Of a stretch of 46,451 bases of DNA, positions 1 to 8,359 are shown piece after piece. The DNA is from JAAAPF01 sp964481035. Its GTDB lineage: Bacteria > Pseudomonadota > Alphaproteobacteria > Geminicoccales > Geminicoccaceae. The stretch is from assembly GCA_964481035.1 (NCBI GenBank), contig CAYZSE010000007.1, positions 1 through 46,451 of the forward strand, given 5' to 3'. The notes beneath the pieces were generated by a model, which saw only the letters and a program-made list of their open reading frames with translations, was not told where the DNA came from and searched no databases. How positions within the stretch are numbered: position 1 is the first letter of the stretch; every line of letters starts with the position of its first letter. The translations under genes were made by a program, and so were the position numbers.

Positions 1-563
<563 letters not shown>

Positions 564-885
564 GGATCCTCCGCAACTCGGTACGCTCCAGACATGGCGC
601 GCCGGGCCGCGAGCAGAACCCCTCGTGCGGCCTCGGGCGAGCGTGAGGAGGGCCCGATCACGGCGGCGGTGATGGCTGGAACCGCGGCGGCGCCGTGCAT
701 CGGATGCGCCCGCCGGCCGAAGAACCCAGAGCGGTTCGTTGCAGGACGCGCCATCCGGATCAGGGGAGTTGGCCGGGCGCCGGCAAGGGTCACGGTCGAC
801 CTGCGCGGCGACAATCCCCATCCGCTCGTCGAGCGTCGGCGGGAAGAGACGATCGCTGGAGGATCGTCGACCCGGCGATCACCGC
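564..885. other. Intergenic stretch without a recognisable gene
   Basis: These 322 bases lie between the starts of msrA and the end of the yaiI-type gene. Open frames on both strands give Arg/Ala/Pro-rich translations with no recognisable domain, as expected by chance in GC-rich DNA. It presumably contains the msrA promoter, but I could not pick out a convincing one. Confidence 0.5.
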
Positions 886-1341
886 TCAGCGGCCCAGCCG
901 CCTGATCTGCTGCAGCGCCGTATCGAGGGCCTGGAGGAAGCGCGAGCGGTCCAGCTTGGTGAAGGGTCGCCCGCTGCCTCGGATCTCGCCGGTCTCGCGC
1001 AGTTCGGTCAGGAGATTGCGGTTGGCGAGGTCGTTGCCGATCGATTGCGCGCTGAAGACCCGCCCGGTCGGGCCGATCACCCGGGCGCCGGCGGTGACGC
1101 AGCGGTGCGCCAGCGGGATGTCGGTGGTCACGACGACATCGCCCTCACCGGCGCGGTCGGCGATCCAGTCGTCGGCGCGGTCGAGGCCCGCCTCGACGAC
1201 CACCCGCTCGATCAGCGGGGTGTCGGGGACGTTGATCCACATGTTGGCCACGACGACGGTAGGCACGCCGTAGCGGCCCGCTACCCGATAGGTCTCGTCC
1301 TTCACCGGACAGGCATCCGCATCGAGGTAGATCTTGGTCAC
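886..1341 (-). CDS. YaiI/YqxD family (DUF188/UPF0178) protein
   Basis: A 151-residue protein of the YaiI/YqxD family, which resembles PIN-like nuclease folds but has no established reaction. The N-terminal YLDADACPVK motif is the family hallmark. The acidic patches VVVTTDIPLA and ADDWI, and the C-terminal RSRFLQALD segment, also fit. Length is normal. The start is a GTG at 1339-1341, chosen because it places the DADACPVK motif at the usual distance from the N-terminus. It lies downstream of the puf operon on the same strand, separated by a hairpin terminator, so it is probably a separate transcript. Confidence 0.9.
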   Translation of the reverse strand: MTKIYLDADACPVKDETYRVAGRYGVPTVVVANMWINVPDTPLIERVVVEAGLDRADDWIADRAGEGDVVVTTDIPLAHRCVTAGARVIGPTGRVFSAQSIGNDLANRNLLTELRETGEIRGSGRPFTKLDRSRFLQALDTALQQIRRLGR

Positions 1342-1460
1342 GCCGGTCTCCGCCGCATCGCCTCCAGCGGCATGAGCCTATCCAAACGCTCGTCAGTTGT
1401 CAGGCGGCCCTACCGTTCAGTTGCCTCGAGCGCCGTTCTCGACCGGCGACGACGGCCGAG

Positions 1461-1497
1461 AGGACAAAGAAATGGCGCCGGCGCGAGGCGCCGGCGC
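1461..1497 (-). terminator. Hairpin terminator of the puf operon
   Basis: A perfect 9-bp inverted repeat (GCGCCGGCG, 1475-1483, and CGCCGGCGC, 1489-1497) with a 5-base loop lies about 30 bases past the pufC stop. On the minus-strand transcript it is followed by ATTTCTTTGTCC, a fairly U-rich tail. The structure and position fit an intrinsic terminator for the superoperon. Confidence 0.65.
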
Positions 1498-1528
1498 TGC
1501 GGAATGCGCCCGACCGGCGGATGCGGCA

Positions 1529-2608
1529 CTACTGCAGATGTGCCTCCTCCATCGGCCCCGGCCCCTTCAAGGACGGGTACGCGTCGATGACGTCGGCGCC
1601 GAACAAGGGCTTGTAGACGCCGTAGTGGCAGGTCGTGCAGTTCGCCTTCGGCGCGTCGCCGTTGGGCCCGAGCCGGTTCGGCGGGTAGATCGGCTGCAGG
1701 GGTACGAGCCAGTCGTTGTTGAGGTCGCGGACCATGCGGATGCCGTACCAGGCCGAGGCCCGAGCCGGCGGGACCTGGTCCCACTCGTAGAATGCGTTGC
1801 TGTTGTGGCAGTAGGTGCAGTTCACGCCGAGCGAATCGGACATGTGCATCATCAAGCTGAAGGTCCATTCGGTCTGCTTGATCGATGTACGGTTGCCCGT
1901 GGGCAACGGGGTCAGCGTATGGACGCGGATCTCGTTGTCCTCTTCGAGGAACGGCGTGAACGGGTCGAACGGCAGCGAGGAATAGACCGCTGCGGTGGAC
2001 GCGATGTTCTGCCCCGCGAGATTGCCGACGCTGCCGGTCCCAGGGCGGGTGTCCTCGAACCAGATCCCGGGCGGCACCGGGTTGCCGCGGTGACAGGTGT
2101 AGCAGGTGACGCCGGCAGCACCCTCGGTCGGGTAGACATGATCGGCCGCCCACTCCGAGTTTACGTACTGGGTCATCTGCAACATCTTGCGCGAGACCTG
2201 ATAGGTGTACATCGAGCCGTCGGCGAAATTCGCCGTGTCGTGGCAGTAGTCGCAGGCCGCCGCGTCGCCCACCACCCACTCGGTCATGGCCGACATGAGC
2301 CGGTTGAACTGGTCGTCGGGCAGATGCCCGAGGACCTGGACGTTCTCGTAGATCTCGCCGGCGAGCGGCGTGGTCATGTCGACGTCCTCCAGGGGCCAGA
2401 AAGATTCGGGCACCTGGTTCTCGGCGAGGAGCTCGCGCACCTCGCGCGGGTTGTAGACTTGCTCGAGACCGAGGCCGCGAAAGCCGTTCTGCACCGTCTC
2501 GATCGGCGGGCGATCCCAGCCGGACTTGGTCATCATCGCGATCGTCAAGATGGCCACGACCGCGACGGCGACGCTGGCGCCGATGCCGAGATTGAGGTTG
2601 CGTCTCAT
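1529..2608 (-). CDS. pufC: Photosynthetic reaction centre tetraheme cytochrome c subunit
   Basis: PufC re-reduces the photo-oxidised special pair from the periplasmic side of the reaction centre. The 359-residue product has four heme-binding sites: CDYCH, CYTCH, CTYCH and CTTCH. Methionine-bearing helices that could supply axial ligands precede hemes 1-3 (for example MSAMTEW and LMMHMSD). A His in the segment before the second heme could supply the sixth ligand of the bis-His heme. The N-terminus has a single hydrophobic segment (residues about 8-26) but no cysteine, so there is no lipobox; the protein is probably anchored by an uncleaved helix. It overlaps pufM by 4 bases (ATGA) and is the last gene of the operon. 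Confidence 0.97.
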   Translation of the reverse strand: MRRNLNLGIGASVAVAVVAILTIAMMTKSGWDRPPIETVQNGFRGLGLEQVYNPREVRELLAENQVPESFWPLEDVDMTTPLAGEIYENVQVLGHLPDDQFNRLMSAMTEWVVGDAAACDYCHDTANFADGSMYTYQVSRKMLQMTQYVNSEWAADHVYPTEGAAGVTCYTCHRGNPVPPGIWFEDTRPGTGSVGNLAGQNIASTAAVYSSLPFDPFTPFLEEDNEIRVHTLTPLPTGNRTSIKQTEWTFSLMMHMSDSLGVNCTYCHNSNAFYEWDQVPPARASAWYGIRMVRDLNNDWLVPLQPIYPPNRLGPNGDAPKANCTTCHYGVYKPLFGADVIDAYPSLKGPGPMEEAHLQ

Positions 2609-3582
2609 TGCATGCCTCCCGCCGTCAGGGACGGATCAGGGACCGGCGGCAGCACGTCCGGATAGGCCGGCGCGAAGTCGTGCTTGATCGCCCAGAGATA
2701 CCAGTTGTCGACGACGGTCCCGGTCAGAAGGATCCCGATACCGCCCGTGAGCGTGGTCAAGACCGCGAACCACCAGGCCCAGCGATGGATCGATTCCATG
2801 GTCGCGTTGAAGCCCATGGTCCAGCGCCAGAAGAGGGCGGCCCGCTCGGCGGCCGTGCCACGGTCGGTCGACTGCTCGACCTCGCGCTCGCCGCCGTAGC
2901 GGACGACCGAGAGGATGGTGGCGCCATGCATCGCGAAGAGCAGCGTGGAGCCGTAGAGGAAGACGATCGAGAGGGCGTGGAACGGATTGTAGAAGAGGTT
3001 GCCGTAGCGGATCGAGAACGCGGTCGTCCAGTCGAGGTGCGGGAAAATGCCGAAGGGCACCGCCTCACCCCAGCTGCCCATCGCGATCGGCCGGATGAAG
3101 CCGAGCACGAGGTAGAGCCAGATCGCCGAGAGGAAGGCCCAGGCGACGTGCGTACCCATGCCGAGTTCCACGGCTCGACGATAGGTCCGCCACCACCAGA
3201 GCAGGATCGACGCCGTGAGGAAGAAGCCGGCGAGGAGCCACCAGCCGCCCTCGTTCATCGGCGGGATGCTGAGCCCGTAGGACGGCGCCGGCGGCTCGAG
3301 GGCGAGCCACGGAAGCTGCCTGACGAACTCCACCGGGTCCCAGCCGACCGACGCCCACATGTTCAAGCCGATGATCTCGAAGGCGATGACGCCGAAGACG
3401 ATCGACAGGATCCCCGTGTAGCCGAGGTAGATGGGCCCGATCTGGGCGTTGCCGATCTTGCCGGCCCAGTAGTTGAAGAAGGGTTTGCCTTCGCGAGGAA
3501 GGGCGCCCGGATATTGCGGGATACCCGCCTCCGCGGGACCGCGGACCTGCACTTGGGTCCAGATGCTTTGAAAGTCGGCCAT
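2605..3582 (-). CDS. pufM: Reaction centre M subunit
   Basis: This is the M chain of the type-II photosynthetic reaction centre, an integral inner-membrane protein with five helices. With the initiator Met counted, the key residues fall at the classical Rhodobacter numbers. His182 and His202 are bacteriochlorophyll ligands. His219, Glu234 and His266 are non-heme iron ligands. Tyr210 and Trp252 also match, and residue 214 is Leu, so the site is bacteriopheophytin-type. The 325-residue length includes the C-terminal extension seen in species whose M subunit contacts a bound cytochrome, consistent with pufC next door. It starts 14 bases after pufL and overlaps pufC by ATGA. Confidence 0.98.
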   Translation of the reverse strand: MADFQSIWTQVQVRGPAEAGIPQYPGALPREGKPFFNYWAGKIGNAQIGPIYLGYTGILSIVFGVIAFEIIGLNMWASVGWDPVEFVRQLPWLALEPPAPSYGLSIPPMNEGGWWLLAGFFLTASILLWWWRTYRRAVELGMGTHVAWAFLSAIWLYLVLGFIRPIAMGSWGEAVPFGIFPHLDWTTAFSIRYGNLFYNPFHALSIVFLYGSTLLFAMHGATILSVVRYGGEREVEQSTDRGTAAERAALFWRWTMGFNATMESIHRWAWWFAVLTTLTGGIGILLTGTVVDNWYLWAIKHDFAPAYPDVLPPVPDPSLTAGGMQ

Positions 3583-3596
3583 TTCCTACCCCTCCC

Positions 3597-4421
3597 CTAC
3601 GACCAGATCGGCAGGGTGAGCCACCAGTTCCACCATTCCGGCCAGCCTCGGGTCCAGAACGGTCCGCTGATGACGATGCATACGGCGCTCCAGAACCCTG
3701 CAGCGAGGGCGAGGAGAAGACCGAGCCGATGGATGCCCATCGTACCGATCGAGTAGCCGATGAAGTCGCGGAAGAAGGTGTCCTCGTACTCCGGCGTCCT
3801 GACCGTCTGTCCCTTTTGCGGATTGATCGCGGACAGAATCAGCGAGCCGTGCAGCGCGAGCGCCAGCGTCGTCGTGAAGAAGAAGGTGATCGCCAACATG
3901 TGGGCGGGATTGTAATGGAAATGTAGATACTGGTAGCCCGTGTTCGACACCCAGTCGAGGTGGCTGAAGATGCCGTAAGGAAAACCGTGGCCCCAGGCGC
4001 CCATCAGAACCGGACGGACGACGACGAGCACGACATAGGCGAAGATGGCGACACCGAAAGCGATCGGCACCTGATAGCCGATACCGAGCTTGCGGCAGAT
4101 CTCGACCTCCCGCATCATCCAGGTGCCGAAAGCGCCGATGGCGCAGACGGTGATCGCTTGCCACAGGCCACCTTCGGCCAGCGGCGCCGCCGCCAAACCA
4201 TAGCTCAGGTCCGGGGGCGCGATGTTGATCTTCCAAGGGTTCCAGGTGTCGCCGATCGCGGCACCGTAAAAGATAAGTAGCGTTCCGAGGACCGAGAAGA
4301 AGATCGTCGCGACCCCGAAGAAGCCAACGTAGAATGGCCCCACCCAGAAGTCGAACAGGTCTCCGCCAATCAACGTCCCTCCGCGAACGCGATACTTCCT
4401 TTCAAAGCTGAGCATGGCCAT
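3597..4421 (-). CDS. pufL: Reaction centre L subunit
   Basis: This is the L chain of the reaction centre, 274 residues with five transmembrane helices. Taking the N-terminal Met as removed, the ligands sit at the textbook positions His153, His173, His190 and His230. The proton-delivery residues Glu212, Asp213 and Ser223 near the secondary quinone are present, whereas residue 210 is Glu instead of the Asp seen in Rhodobacter. The N-terminus (MAMLSFERKYRVRGGTL) supports this start over the Met two codons later. It lies 101 bases after pufA, beyond two hairpins, and 14 bases before pufM. Confidence 0.98.
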   Translation of the reverse strand: MAMLSFERKYRVRGGTLIGGDLFDFWVGPFYVGFFGVATIFFSVLGTLLIFYGAAIGDTWNPWKINIAPPDLSYGLAAAPLAEGGLWQAITVCAIGAFGTWMMREVEICRKLGIGYQVPIAFGVAIFAYVVLVVVRPVLMGAWGHGFPYGIFSHLDWVSNTGYQYLHFHYNPAHMLAITFFFTTTLALALHGSLILSAINPQKGQTVRTPEYEDTFFRDFIGYSIGTMGIHRLGLLLALAAGFWSAVCIVISGPFWTRGWPEWWNWWLTLPIWS

Positions 4422-4443
4422 CTTGTGTTTCTCCGGTCAGGCG

Positions 4444-4511
4444 GCGCGCCGTCGGGCGCGCGGCGAGCGTGGGTCCCGGCAGCGGGAGACCGAGGTCCGA
4501 GCCCGCTGCCG
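4444..4511 (-). promoter_or_regulatory. Two mRNA hairpins between pufA and pufL
   Basis: The pufA-pufL gap holds two inverted repeats. The first on the transcript is a perfect 10-bp stem (CCCGCTGCCG, 4502-4511, with CGGCAGCGGG, 4477-4486; 15-base loop). The second is a 7-bp stem with a 4-base loop (4444-4450 with 4455-4461). In Rhodobacter, intercistronic structures at this place block 3'-5' exonucleases, so the pufBA message outlives pufLM and LH1 is made in excess over the reaction centre. The same role is inferred here from position and structure. Neither hairpin is followed by a U tract, which argues against simple terminators. Confidence 0.7.
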
Positions 4512-4522
4512 TGGGGCCAACG

Positions 4523-4720
4523 CTAGTTCGACCGACCTTGCACCGGCGGCAGTGGCGACATCTGCGTCATCGCCGTCGCCTCGGCCGCGGTCCCCTCGAT
4601 CCAGTTGTACTTGTCGGTGCTGAGCAGGATGAAGTGGATCAGCAGCGCCAACGAGAAGAGAAAGACGAAGTTCGCCACCAGCACCCGCCGGGGGTCGAAA
4701 AGCAGCCAGATCTTATACAT
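4523..4720 (-). CDS. pufA: LH1 light-harvesting alpha polypeptide
   Basis: This is the alpha chain of the core antenna, 65 residues with one membrane helix. The N-terminus MYKIWLLFDPRRVL and the Ala25-x3-His29 bacteriochlorophyll site (ALLIH) are typical, followed by LLSTDKYNWIEG. The C-terminal tail after the helix is polar and Pro-rich. It starts 58 bases after pufB. A purine-rich GGGGACC lies in front of its ATG. Confidence 0.97.
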   Translation of the reverse strand: MYKIWLLFDPRRVLVANFVFLFSLALLIHFILLSTDKYNWIEGTAAEATAMTQMSPLPPVQGRSN

Positions 4721-4778
4721 GTAGAGGTCCCCATATTGGAGAAGAGAGCGTTACGTCGGTGTCGTGGACGCCGTGGAT

Positions 4779-4931
4779 CTAGAGCCAGGGGCGCCAGATC
4801 CAGACGAGGATGTGCGCGATGACCGCGACCGCGGTGAAGAAGAGGAAACCCTGCACGTAGATCGCGTGGAATTCCTTTGCCTCGGCGTCGGTCAGCCCCG
4901 TCATGGAGCCGGTCCGTGTTTCGGTAGCCAT
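4779..4931 (-). CDS. pufB: LH1 light-harvesting beta polypeptide
   Basis: This is the beta chain of the core antenna, a 50-residue product from ATG 4929-4931 to TAG 4779-4781. It contains the conserved FHAIYVQGF segment with a first His (residue 22), the Ala36-x3-His40 bacteriochlorophyll ligand site (AVIAH) and the C-terminal VWIWRPWL motif. A GGAGA ribosome-binding site precedes the start. Together with PufA it forms the LH1 ring around the reaction centre. It sits 129 bases after pufQ. That gap carries a small GC-rich inverted repeat (4969-4974 with 4982-4987). Confidence 0.96.
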   Translation of the reverse strand: MATETRTGSMTGLTDAEAKEFHAIYVQGFLFFTAVAVIAHILVWIWRPWL

Positions 4932-5060
4932 ATCTTGGTCTCCGGATGTTGGCCCGATTGTGCCGTTGCCGCGCTTCGCCCGCGCGGCGGGGTCTTGCCG
5001 AAACGCGCCGCGTTCCGGCGGATTCGCCCGGAGCCACCGGACGAAAGGGTAGGGCCTTCG

Positions 5061-5297
5061 TCACCGTGTGAAGGCGAAGGGGACGAGCGTGCCCGCGATC
5101 GACCAGGCCTCGCCGAACACCGATTGCCGCGGCTCTGCGCCGGGCAGGTGCGGCCGCCAAGCGGAGGGCAGGAGCCGGCTCATCGTCGCCACCACGAGAA
5201 AGTAGACGAAAGCCAAGAAGAAGATGACGCGGTATTCCCACCGCATCTCGCGCCGCAGCTGCAACGTCGACCCACAAGTTTTCGCGATCTCAGCCAT
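5061..5297 (-). CDS. pufQ: PufQ, bacteriochlorophyll-related small membrane protein
   Basis: A 78-residue protein with a polar, basic N-terminus (QLRREMRWEYR), one strongly hydrophobic helix (about residues 24-40, FFLAFVYFLVV) and a polar C-terminal half ending VPFAFTR. The arrangement and the position directly between bchZ and pufB identify PufQ, which in Rhodobacter supports bacteriochlorophyll formation, possibly as a pigment or precursor carrier. The open frame extends further upstream. I chose the ATG at 5295-5297 because MAEIAK gives the usual PufQ size and a GGGG-containing ribosome-binding site lies just ahead of it. It begins 114 bases after bchZ. Confidence 0.88.
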   Translation of the reverse strand: MAEIAKTCGSTLQLRREMRWEYRVIFFLAFVYFLVVATMSRLLPSAWRPHLPGAEPRQSVFGEAWSIAGTLVPFAFTR

Positions 5298-5411
5298 AGT
5301 AACCCCACGGTTGGAACGCACCGGTAGGCCGCACGCGCGGTCCGGGCGAAGGAGGGCGGCGGCCCCATGCCGTCGCCGCAAGAAAGGTGAGGAGCCGGGG
5401 ATGGAGAGCCA

Positions 5412-6863
5412 TCACGACGATGCCTCCGTGCCGGCCGTCGCGTGCCTCAGGCGCGCGAGCGTCACGCTCGGCTCGCCCGCGTCCCGCGCCGCGTGCTCGG
5501 CGCGGTCGCGCAGGCGCTTGGCGGCGGAGATACGGGTGAGCATCGGTGCCGCGGCGACCAGCCGGTCGAGCTCGCGCTTGGCGGCCTCGTCCCAGCCCAG
5601 CTCCTCGCGCCAACGGGACGGCGTCGCCTCGGCCGCGTCCAGATCGCTGCCCAGGGGCAGGATGTGGAAGAGCGCGTCGAACAGCGCGTTGCAGACCTCC
5701 TGGACGAGATAGGTCGCGCCGGCGTAGCCCATAAAGGGCGTGCCCGTGTGCCGGCGGATCACCGTGCCGGGGAACGACGCGGGAATGTAGACCGCGCCCG
5801 AACGAGCCTCGGCGAGGTACATCCGCTCGTTGTAACTGCCGAAGCAGACCAAGGGCGGGGTCTCGTGCAGCGAGCGGCGGATCTGGGCGTTGTCGGTCTT
5901 GGCGCCGGCACGGCGTGCGACCGCGAGCGTGCAGGGCAGGCCCATCTCGTCTTCGAGGAAGTGACGGATGCCGCGGGTGTAGGTCTCGGACGCGACGATT
6001 GCGAAGCTCGCCGTGCCGAAGAAGTCCTGCGTCACCGAGCGCCACAGGTCCCACAGCGGCTTGAGCGTGGTGTGCTTCTCGCGCTCGATGAAGGGTTGCG
6101 GGTCGAGCTCCAAGAGCCGGCCCAGCTCCTCGAGGAAGCGGGTGGTGCTGTCGAGGCCGATCGGCGCCTGGAGGTAGGGACGCTCCAGGTCCTCGCACAG
6201 CTGGCGGCCGAACTCGCGGTAGAGACAGATGTTGACGTCGGCGTCGACCAGACGCGGTACCTCGTCGAGGTGCGTCCCGAGCGGGAAGACCATGTTGACC
6301 TCGGCGCCGATGCCCTCGACGAGCCGGCGGATCTCCGCGAGATCGGACGGCATGTTGAAGGTGCCGTAGCAGGGGCCGATGAGGTTCACCCGCGGCTTGG
6401 CGTCGGGCGCACGCTTGGCGGGCTTGGGCGCCTTGCCGCGCTTCAGGCCGTACTCGGTCCAGAGCCAGTGCATCGCGCGGTTGCCGCTCTGCCACTGGTC
6501 CTCGTCGATGGTCCTGGGCAGGAAGCGGCGGATGCCGGTGCCCTCGGGGGTGACGCCACCGCCGATCATCTCCGCGATCGAGCCGGTCACGACGACGCTC
6601 GGCTGCTTCGGGTCGAGCGTGGCGTGCGCCCGCTTCATGGCGCCCTCGGTGCCGTGCTGGCCGAGTTCCTCCTCGCCGAGGCCGGTGACGACCACCGGCA
6701 ACTCGTGCGGCGGCAGCGCGTCGGTGTAGTGGAGCACCGACGTCACGGGCAGGTTCTCGCAGCCCACCGGGCCGTCGATGATGACCTGCAGCCCCTTGAC
6801 CGCGGTGAAGACGTAGACGGCACCCCAGTAGCCACCGGCCCGGTCGTGATCGAGGACGAGCAT
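5412..6863 (-). CDS. bchZ: Chlorophyllide a reductase subunit BchZ
   Basis: BchZ is one of the two catalytic subunits of chlorophyllide a reductase. The BchYZ component reduces ring B of chlorophyllide a with electrons from BchX, on the way to bacteriochlorophyll a. The 483-residue protein has the nitrogenase-MoFe-like fold signatures DGPVGCENLPVTSVLHYTD near residues 30-48 (with the family Cys) and a TGSIAEMIGGG loop near 93-103. The start overlaps the bchY stop by one base (TGATG), indicating translational coupling. pufQ follows without an obvious terminator, so the bch and puf genes can be read as one superoperon. Confidence 0.97.
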   Translation of the reverse strand: MLVLDHDRAGGYWGAVYVFTAVKGLQVIIDGPVGCENLPVTSVLHYTDALPPHELPVVVTGLGEEELGQHGTEGAMKRAHATLDPKQPSVVVTGSIAEMIGGGVTPEGTGIRRFLPRTIDEDQWQSGNRAMHWLWTEYGLKRGKAPKPAKRAPDAKPRVNLIGPCYGTFNMPSDLAEIRRLVEGIGAEVNMVFPLGTHLDEVPRLVDADVNICLYREFGRQLCEDLERPYLQAPIGLDSTTRFLEELGRLLELDPQPFIEREKHTTLKPLWDLWRSVTQDFFGTASFAIVASETYTRGIRHFLEDEMGLPCTLAVARRAGAKTDNAQIRRSLHETPPLVCFGSYNERMYLAEARSGAVYIPASFPGTVIRRHTGTPFMGYAGATYLVQEVCNALFDALFHILPLGSDLDAAEATPSRWREELGWDEAAKRELDRLVAAAPMLTRISAAKRLRDRAEHAARDAGEPSVTLARLRHATAGTEASS

Positions 6864-8353
6864 CAGGCGGCCTCCTCGACGACGGGGGTGGCCGGCAGGC
6901 GGCCCGTCCCCTGCCAGATGCCGGCGCTCGCACCGACGCCAACGCCCGCGAAGAAGCTCTTCATGCGGTCGAAGCGTTGCTGCTGGCCCATGGCGCGGTT
7001 GACGACCTCGGCGATGGCGCCAACGCCGGCGAGGCCCATGAGCGGCCGGGCGGAGATGATGTTGGTGAAGTAGAGGCCGGCGATGCCGCGCTCCTTCGCC
7101 GCCTGGACCACCGGGGTGGTGCCGACGGCGAGATCGGGGCGGACGGCATCCATCGCCGCGAGATCAGCCTCGAGCGAGGCCCGATACTTGACCTCGACGC
7201 CGCGGGCTTCCAGCCACGCGCGGTCGGGCTCGGAGAAGGGCGTCTTCGCGCAGGCCGTGCCGACATAGCGGACGTCGGCGCCGCTCTCGACGAGGAGCCG
7301 GGCGACGATGAGCTCGGAGCCCTCGTAGCCCGAGAGGGTGATGCGGCCGCGGATGGGCGTGGCTTCGAGGGCGGCGCGGATGGCCGGCAGCACCTCGTCC
7401 TTGGCGGCGTCGATCCGCGCGCGCGCCACGCCCGCGGCCTCGCCGACGGCCTCGAGCCAGGCCGCCGTGCCGTCGCGGCCGACGGGCGCCGAGGGGACGA
7501 CCGGCCGGCCGGCCTCGCTGAACTCGCGGAAGACGCCCGTGTAGAACGGGTGCAGACCCGCCGCCACGGTGCCGTCGAGCGCGCCGTAGAGCTCGCGCCA
7601 TTCGCGGGTCGGCACGACCGGGCCGCAGGCGAGGCCCATGGGTGCGAGCATCATGCCGATGCCGACGGGATCGGCCGGGAACATCTCGCCCACGAGGGTG
7701 ACCGTCGGCCGCTCGCCGCGACCGCCGCTGGGGGCCGCGACCGGGCCCTGCTCGGCCTCGTGGCGGGCATAGCGGAGCATCGCCGCGGCGAGGACGTCCT
7801 TGGCCTCGGCATGGGTCGGCACGCCGAAGCCGGGTACGTCGATCGGGATGATCCGCACCCCGTTGATCGCACGCGGCAGCTTGGCGATCGGCACGCCCGA
7901 GGCCGTCGGCACGCAGAGGTTGGTGACGACCACGGCATCGTGGTGGCGGGGGTCGGCGAGCTCGTGGACGGCGTCGCGGATGTCCTCGTAGAGCTTGCCC
8001 GTGACCAGCGTCTCGGAGCTGAACGGGACATAGCCGACCGTCCGCCGGGCGCCGTAGAAGTGCGAGGTGAAGGTGAGGCCGTAGACGCAGCAGGCCGAGC
8101 CCGAGAGCACGGTCGCCGTGCGCCGCATCCTCAAGCCCACCCTGAGCGAGCCGAAGGCAGGGCACATGCTCTGGGGCTGGTCGTGCGGTCCCGTTGGATA
8201 GTCGGCAGCGTACTGCGCCAGGAGTTCGCTCTGCCCGGCGGCGGCCGCCGCCTTGGCCATCTCGTCCTTGCCGGCGTGGCAGCCCTGGCCGTCGGCAGGC
8301 GGGGAGGCCGGGCTCTTCGCGACGAGGGCGGGGTTGGCGTAGACGGTGGTCAT
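6863..8353 (-). CDS. bchY: Chlorophyllide a reductase subunit BchY
   Basis: The second catalytic subunit of chlorophyllide a reductase, 496 residues, related to nitrogenase NifD/NifK and BchN. Conserved cysteines probably binding the shared iron-sulfur cluster lie in QSMCPAFG and LSGSACCVYGL in the N-terminal quarter. Further family features include VVVTNLCVPTASG and the C-terminal FTNIISARPLMG. The N-terminal 40 residues are Ala/Pro-rich and variable. It begins 6 bases after bchX and overlaps bchZ by one base. Confidence 0.97.
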   Translation of the reverse strand: MTTVYANPALVAKSPASPPADGQGCHAGKDEMAKAAAAAGQSELLAQYAADYPTGPHDQPQSMCPAFGSLRVGLRMRRTATVLSGSACCVYGLTFTSHFYGARRTVGYVPFSSETLVTGKLYEDIRDAVHELADPRHHDAVVVTNLCVPTASGVPIAKLPRAINGVRIIPIDVPGFGVPTHAEAKDVLAAAMLRYARHEAEQGPVAAPSGGRGERPTVTLVGEMFPADPVGIGMMLAPMGLACGPVVPTREWRELYGALDGTVAAGLHPFYTGVFREFSEAGRPVVPSAPVGRDGTAAWLEAVGEAAGVARARIDAAKDEVLPAIRAALEATPIRGRITLSGYEGSELIVARLLVESGADVRYVGTACAKTPFSEPDRAWLEARGVEVKYRASLEADLAAMDAVRPDLAVGTTPVVQAAKERGIAGLYFTNIISARPLMGLAGVGAIAEVVNRAMGQQQRFDRMKSFFAGVGVGASAGIWQGTGRLPATPVVEEAA

Positions 8354-8359
8354 GATCGC

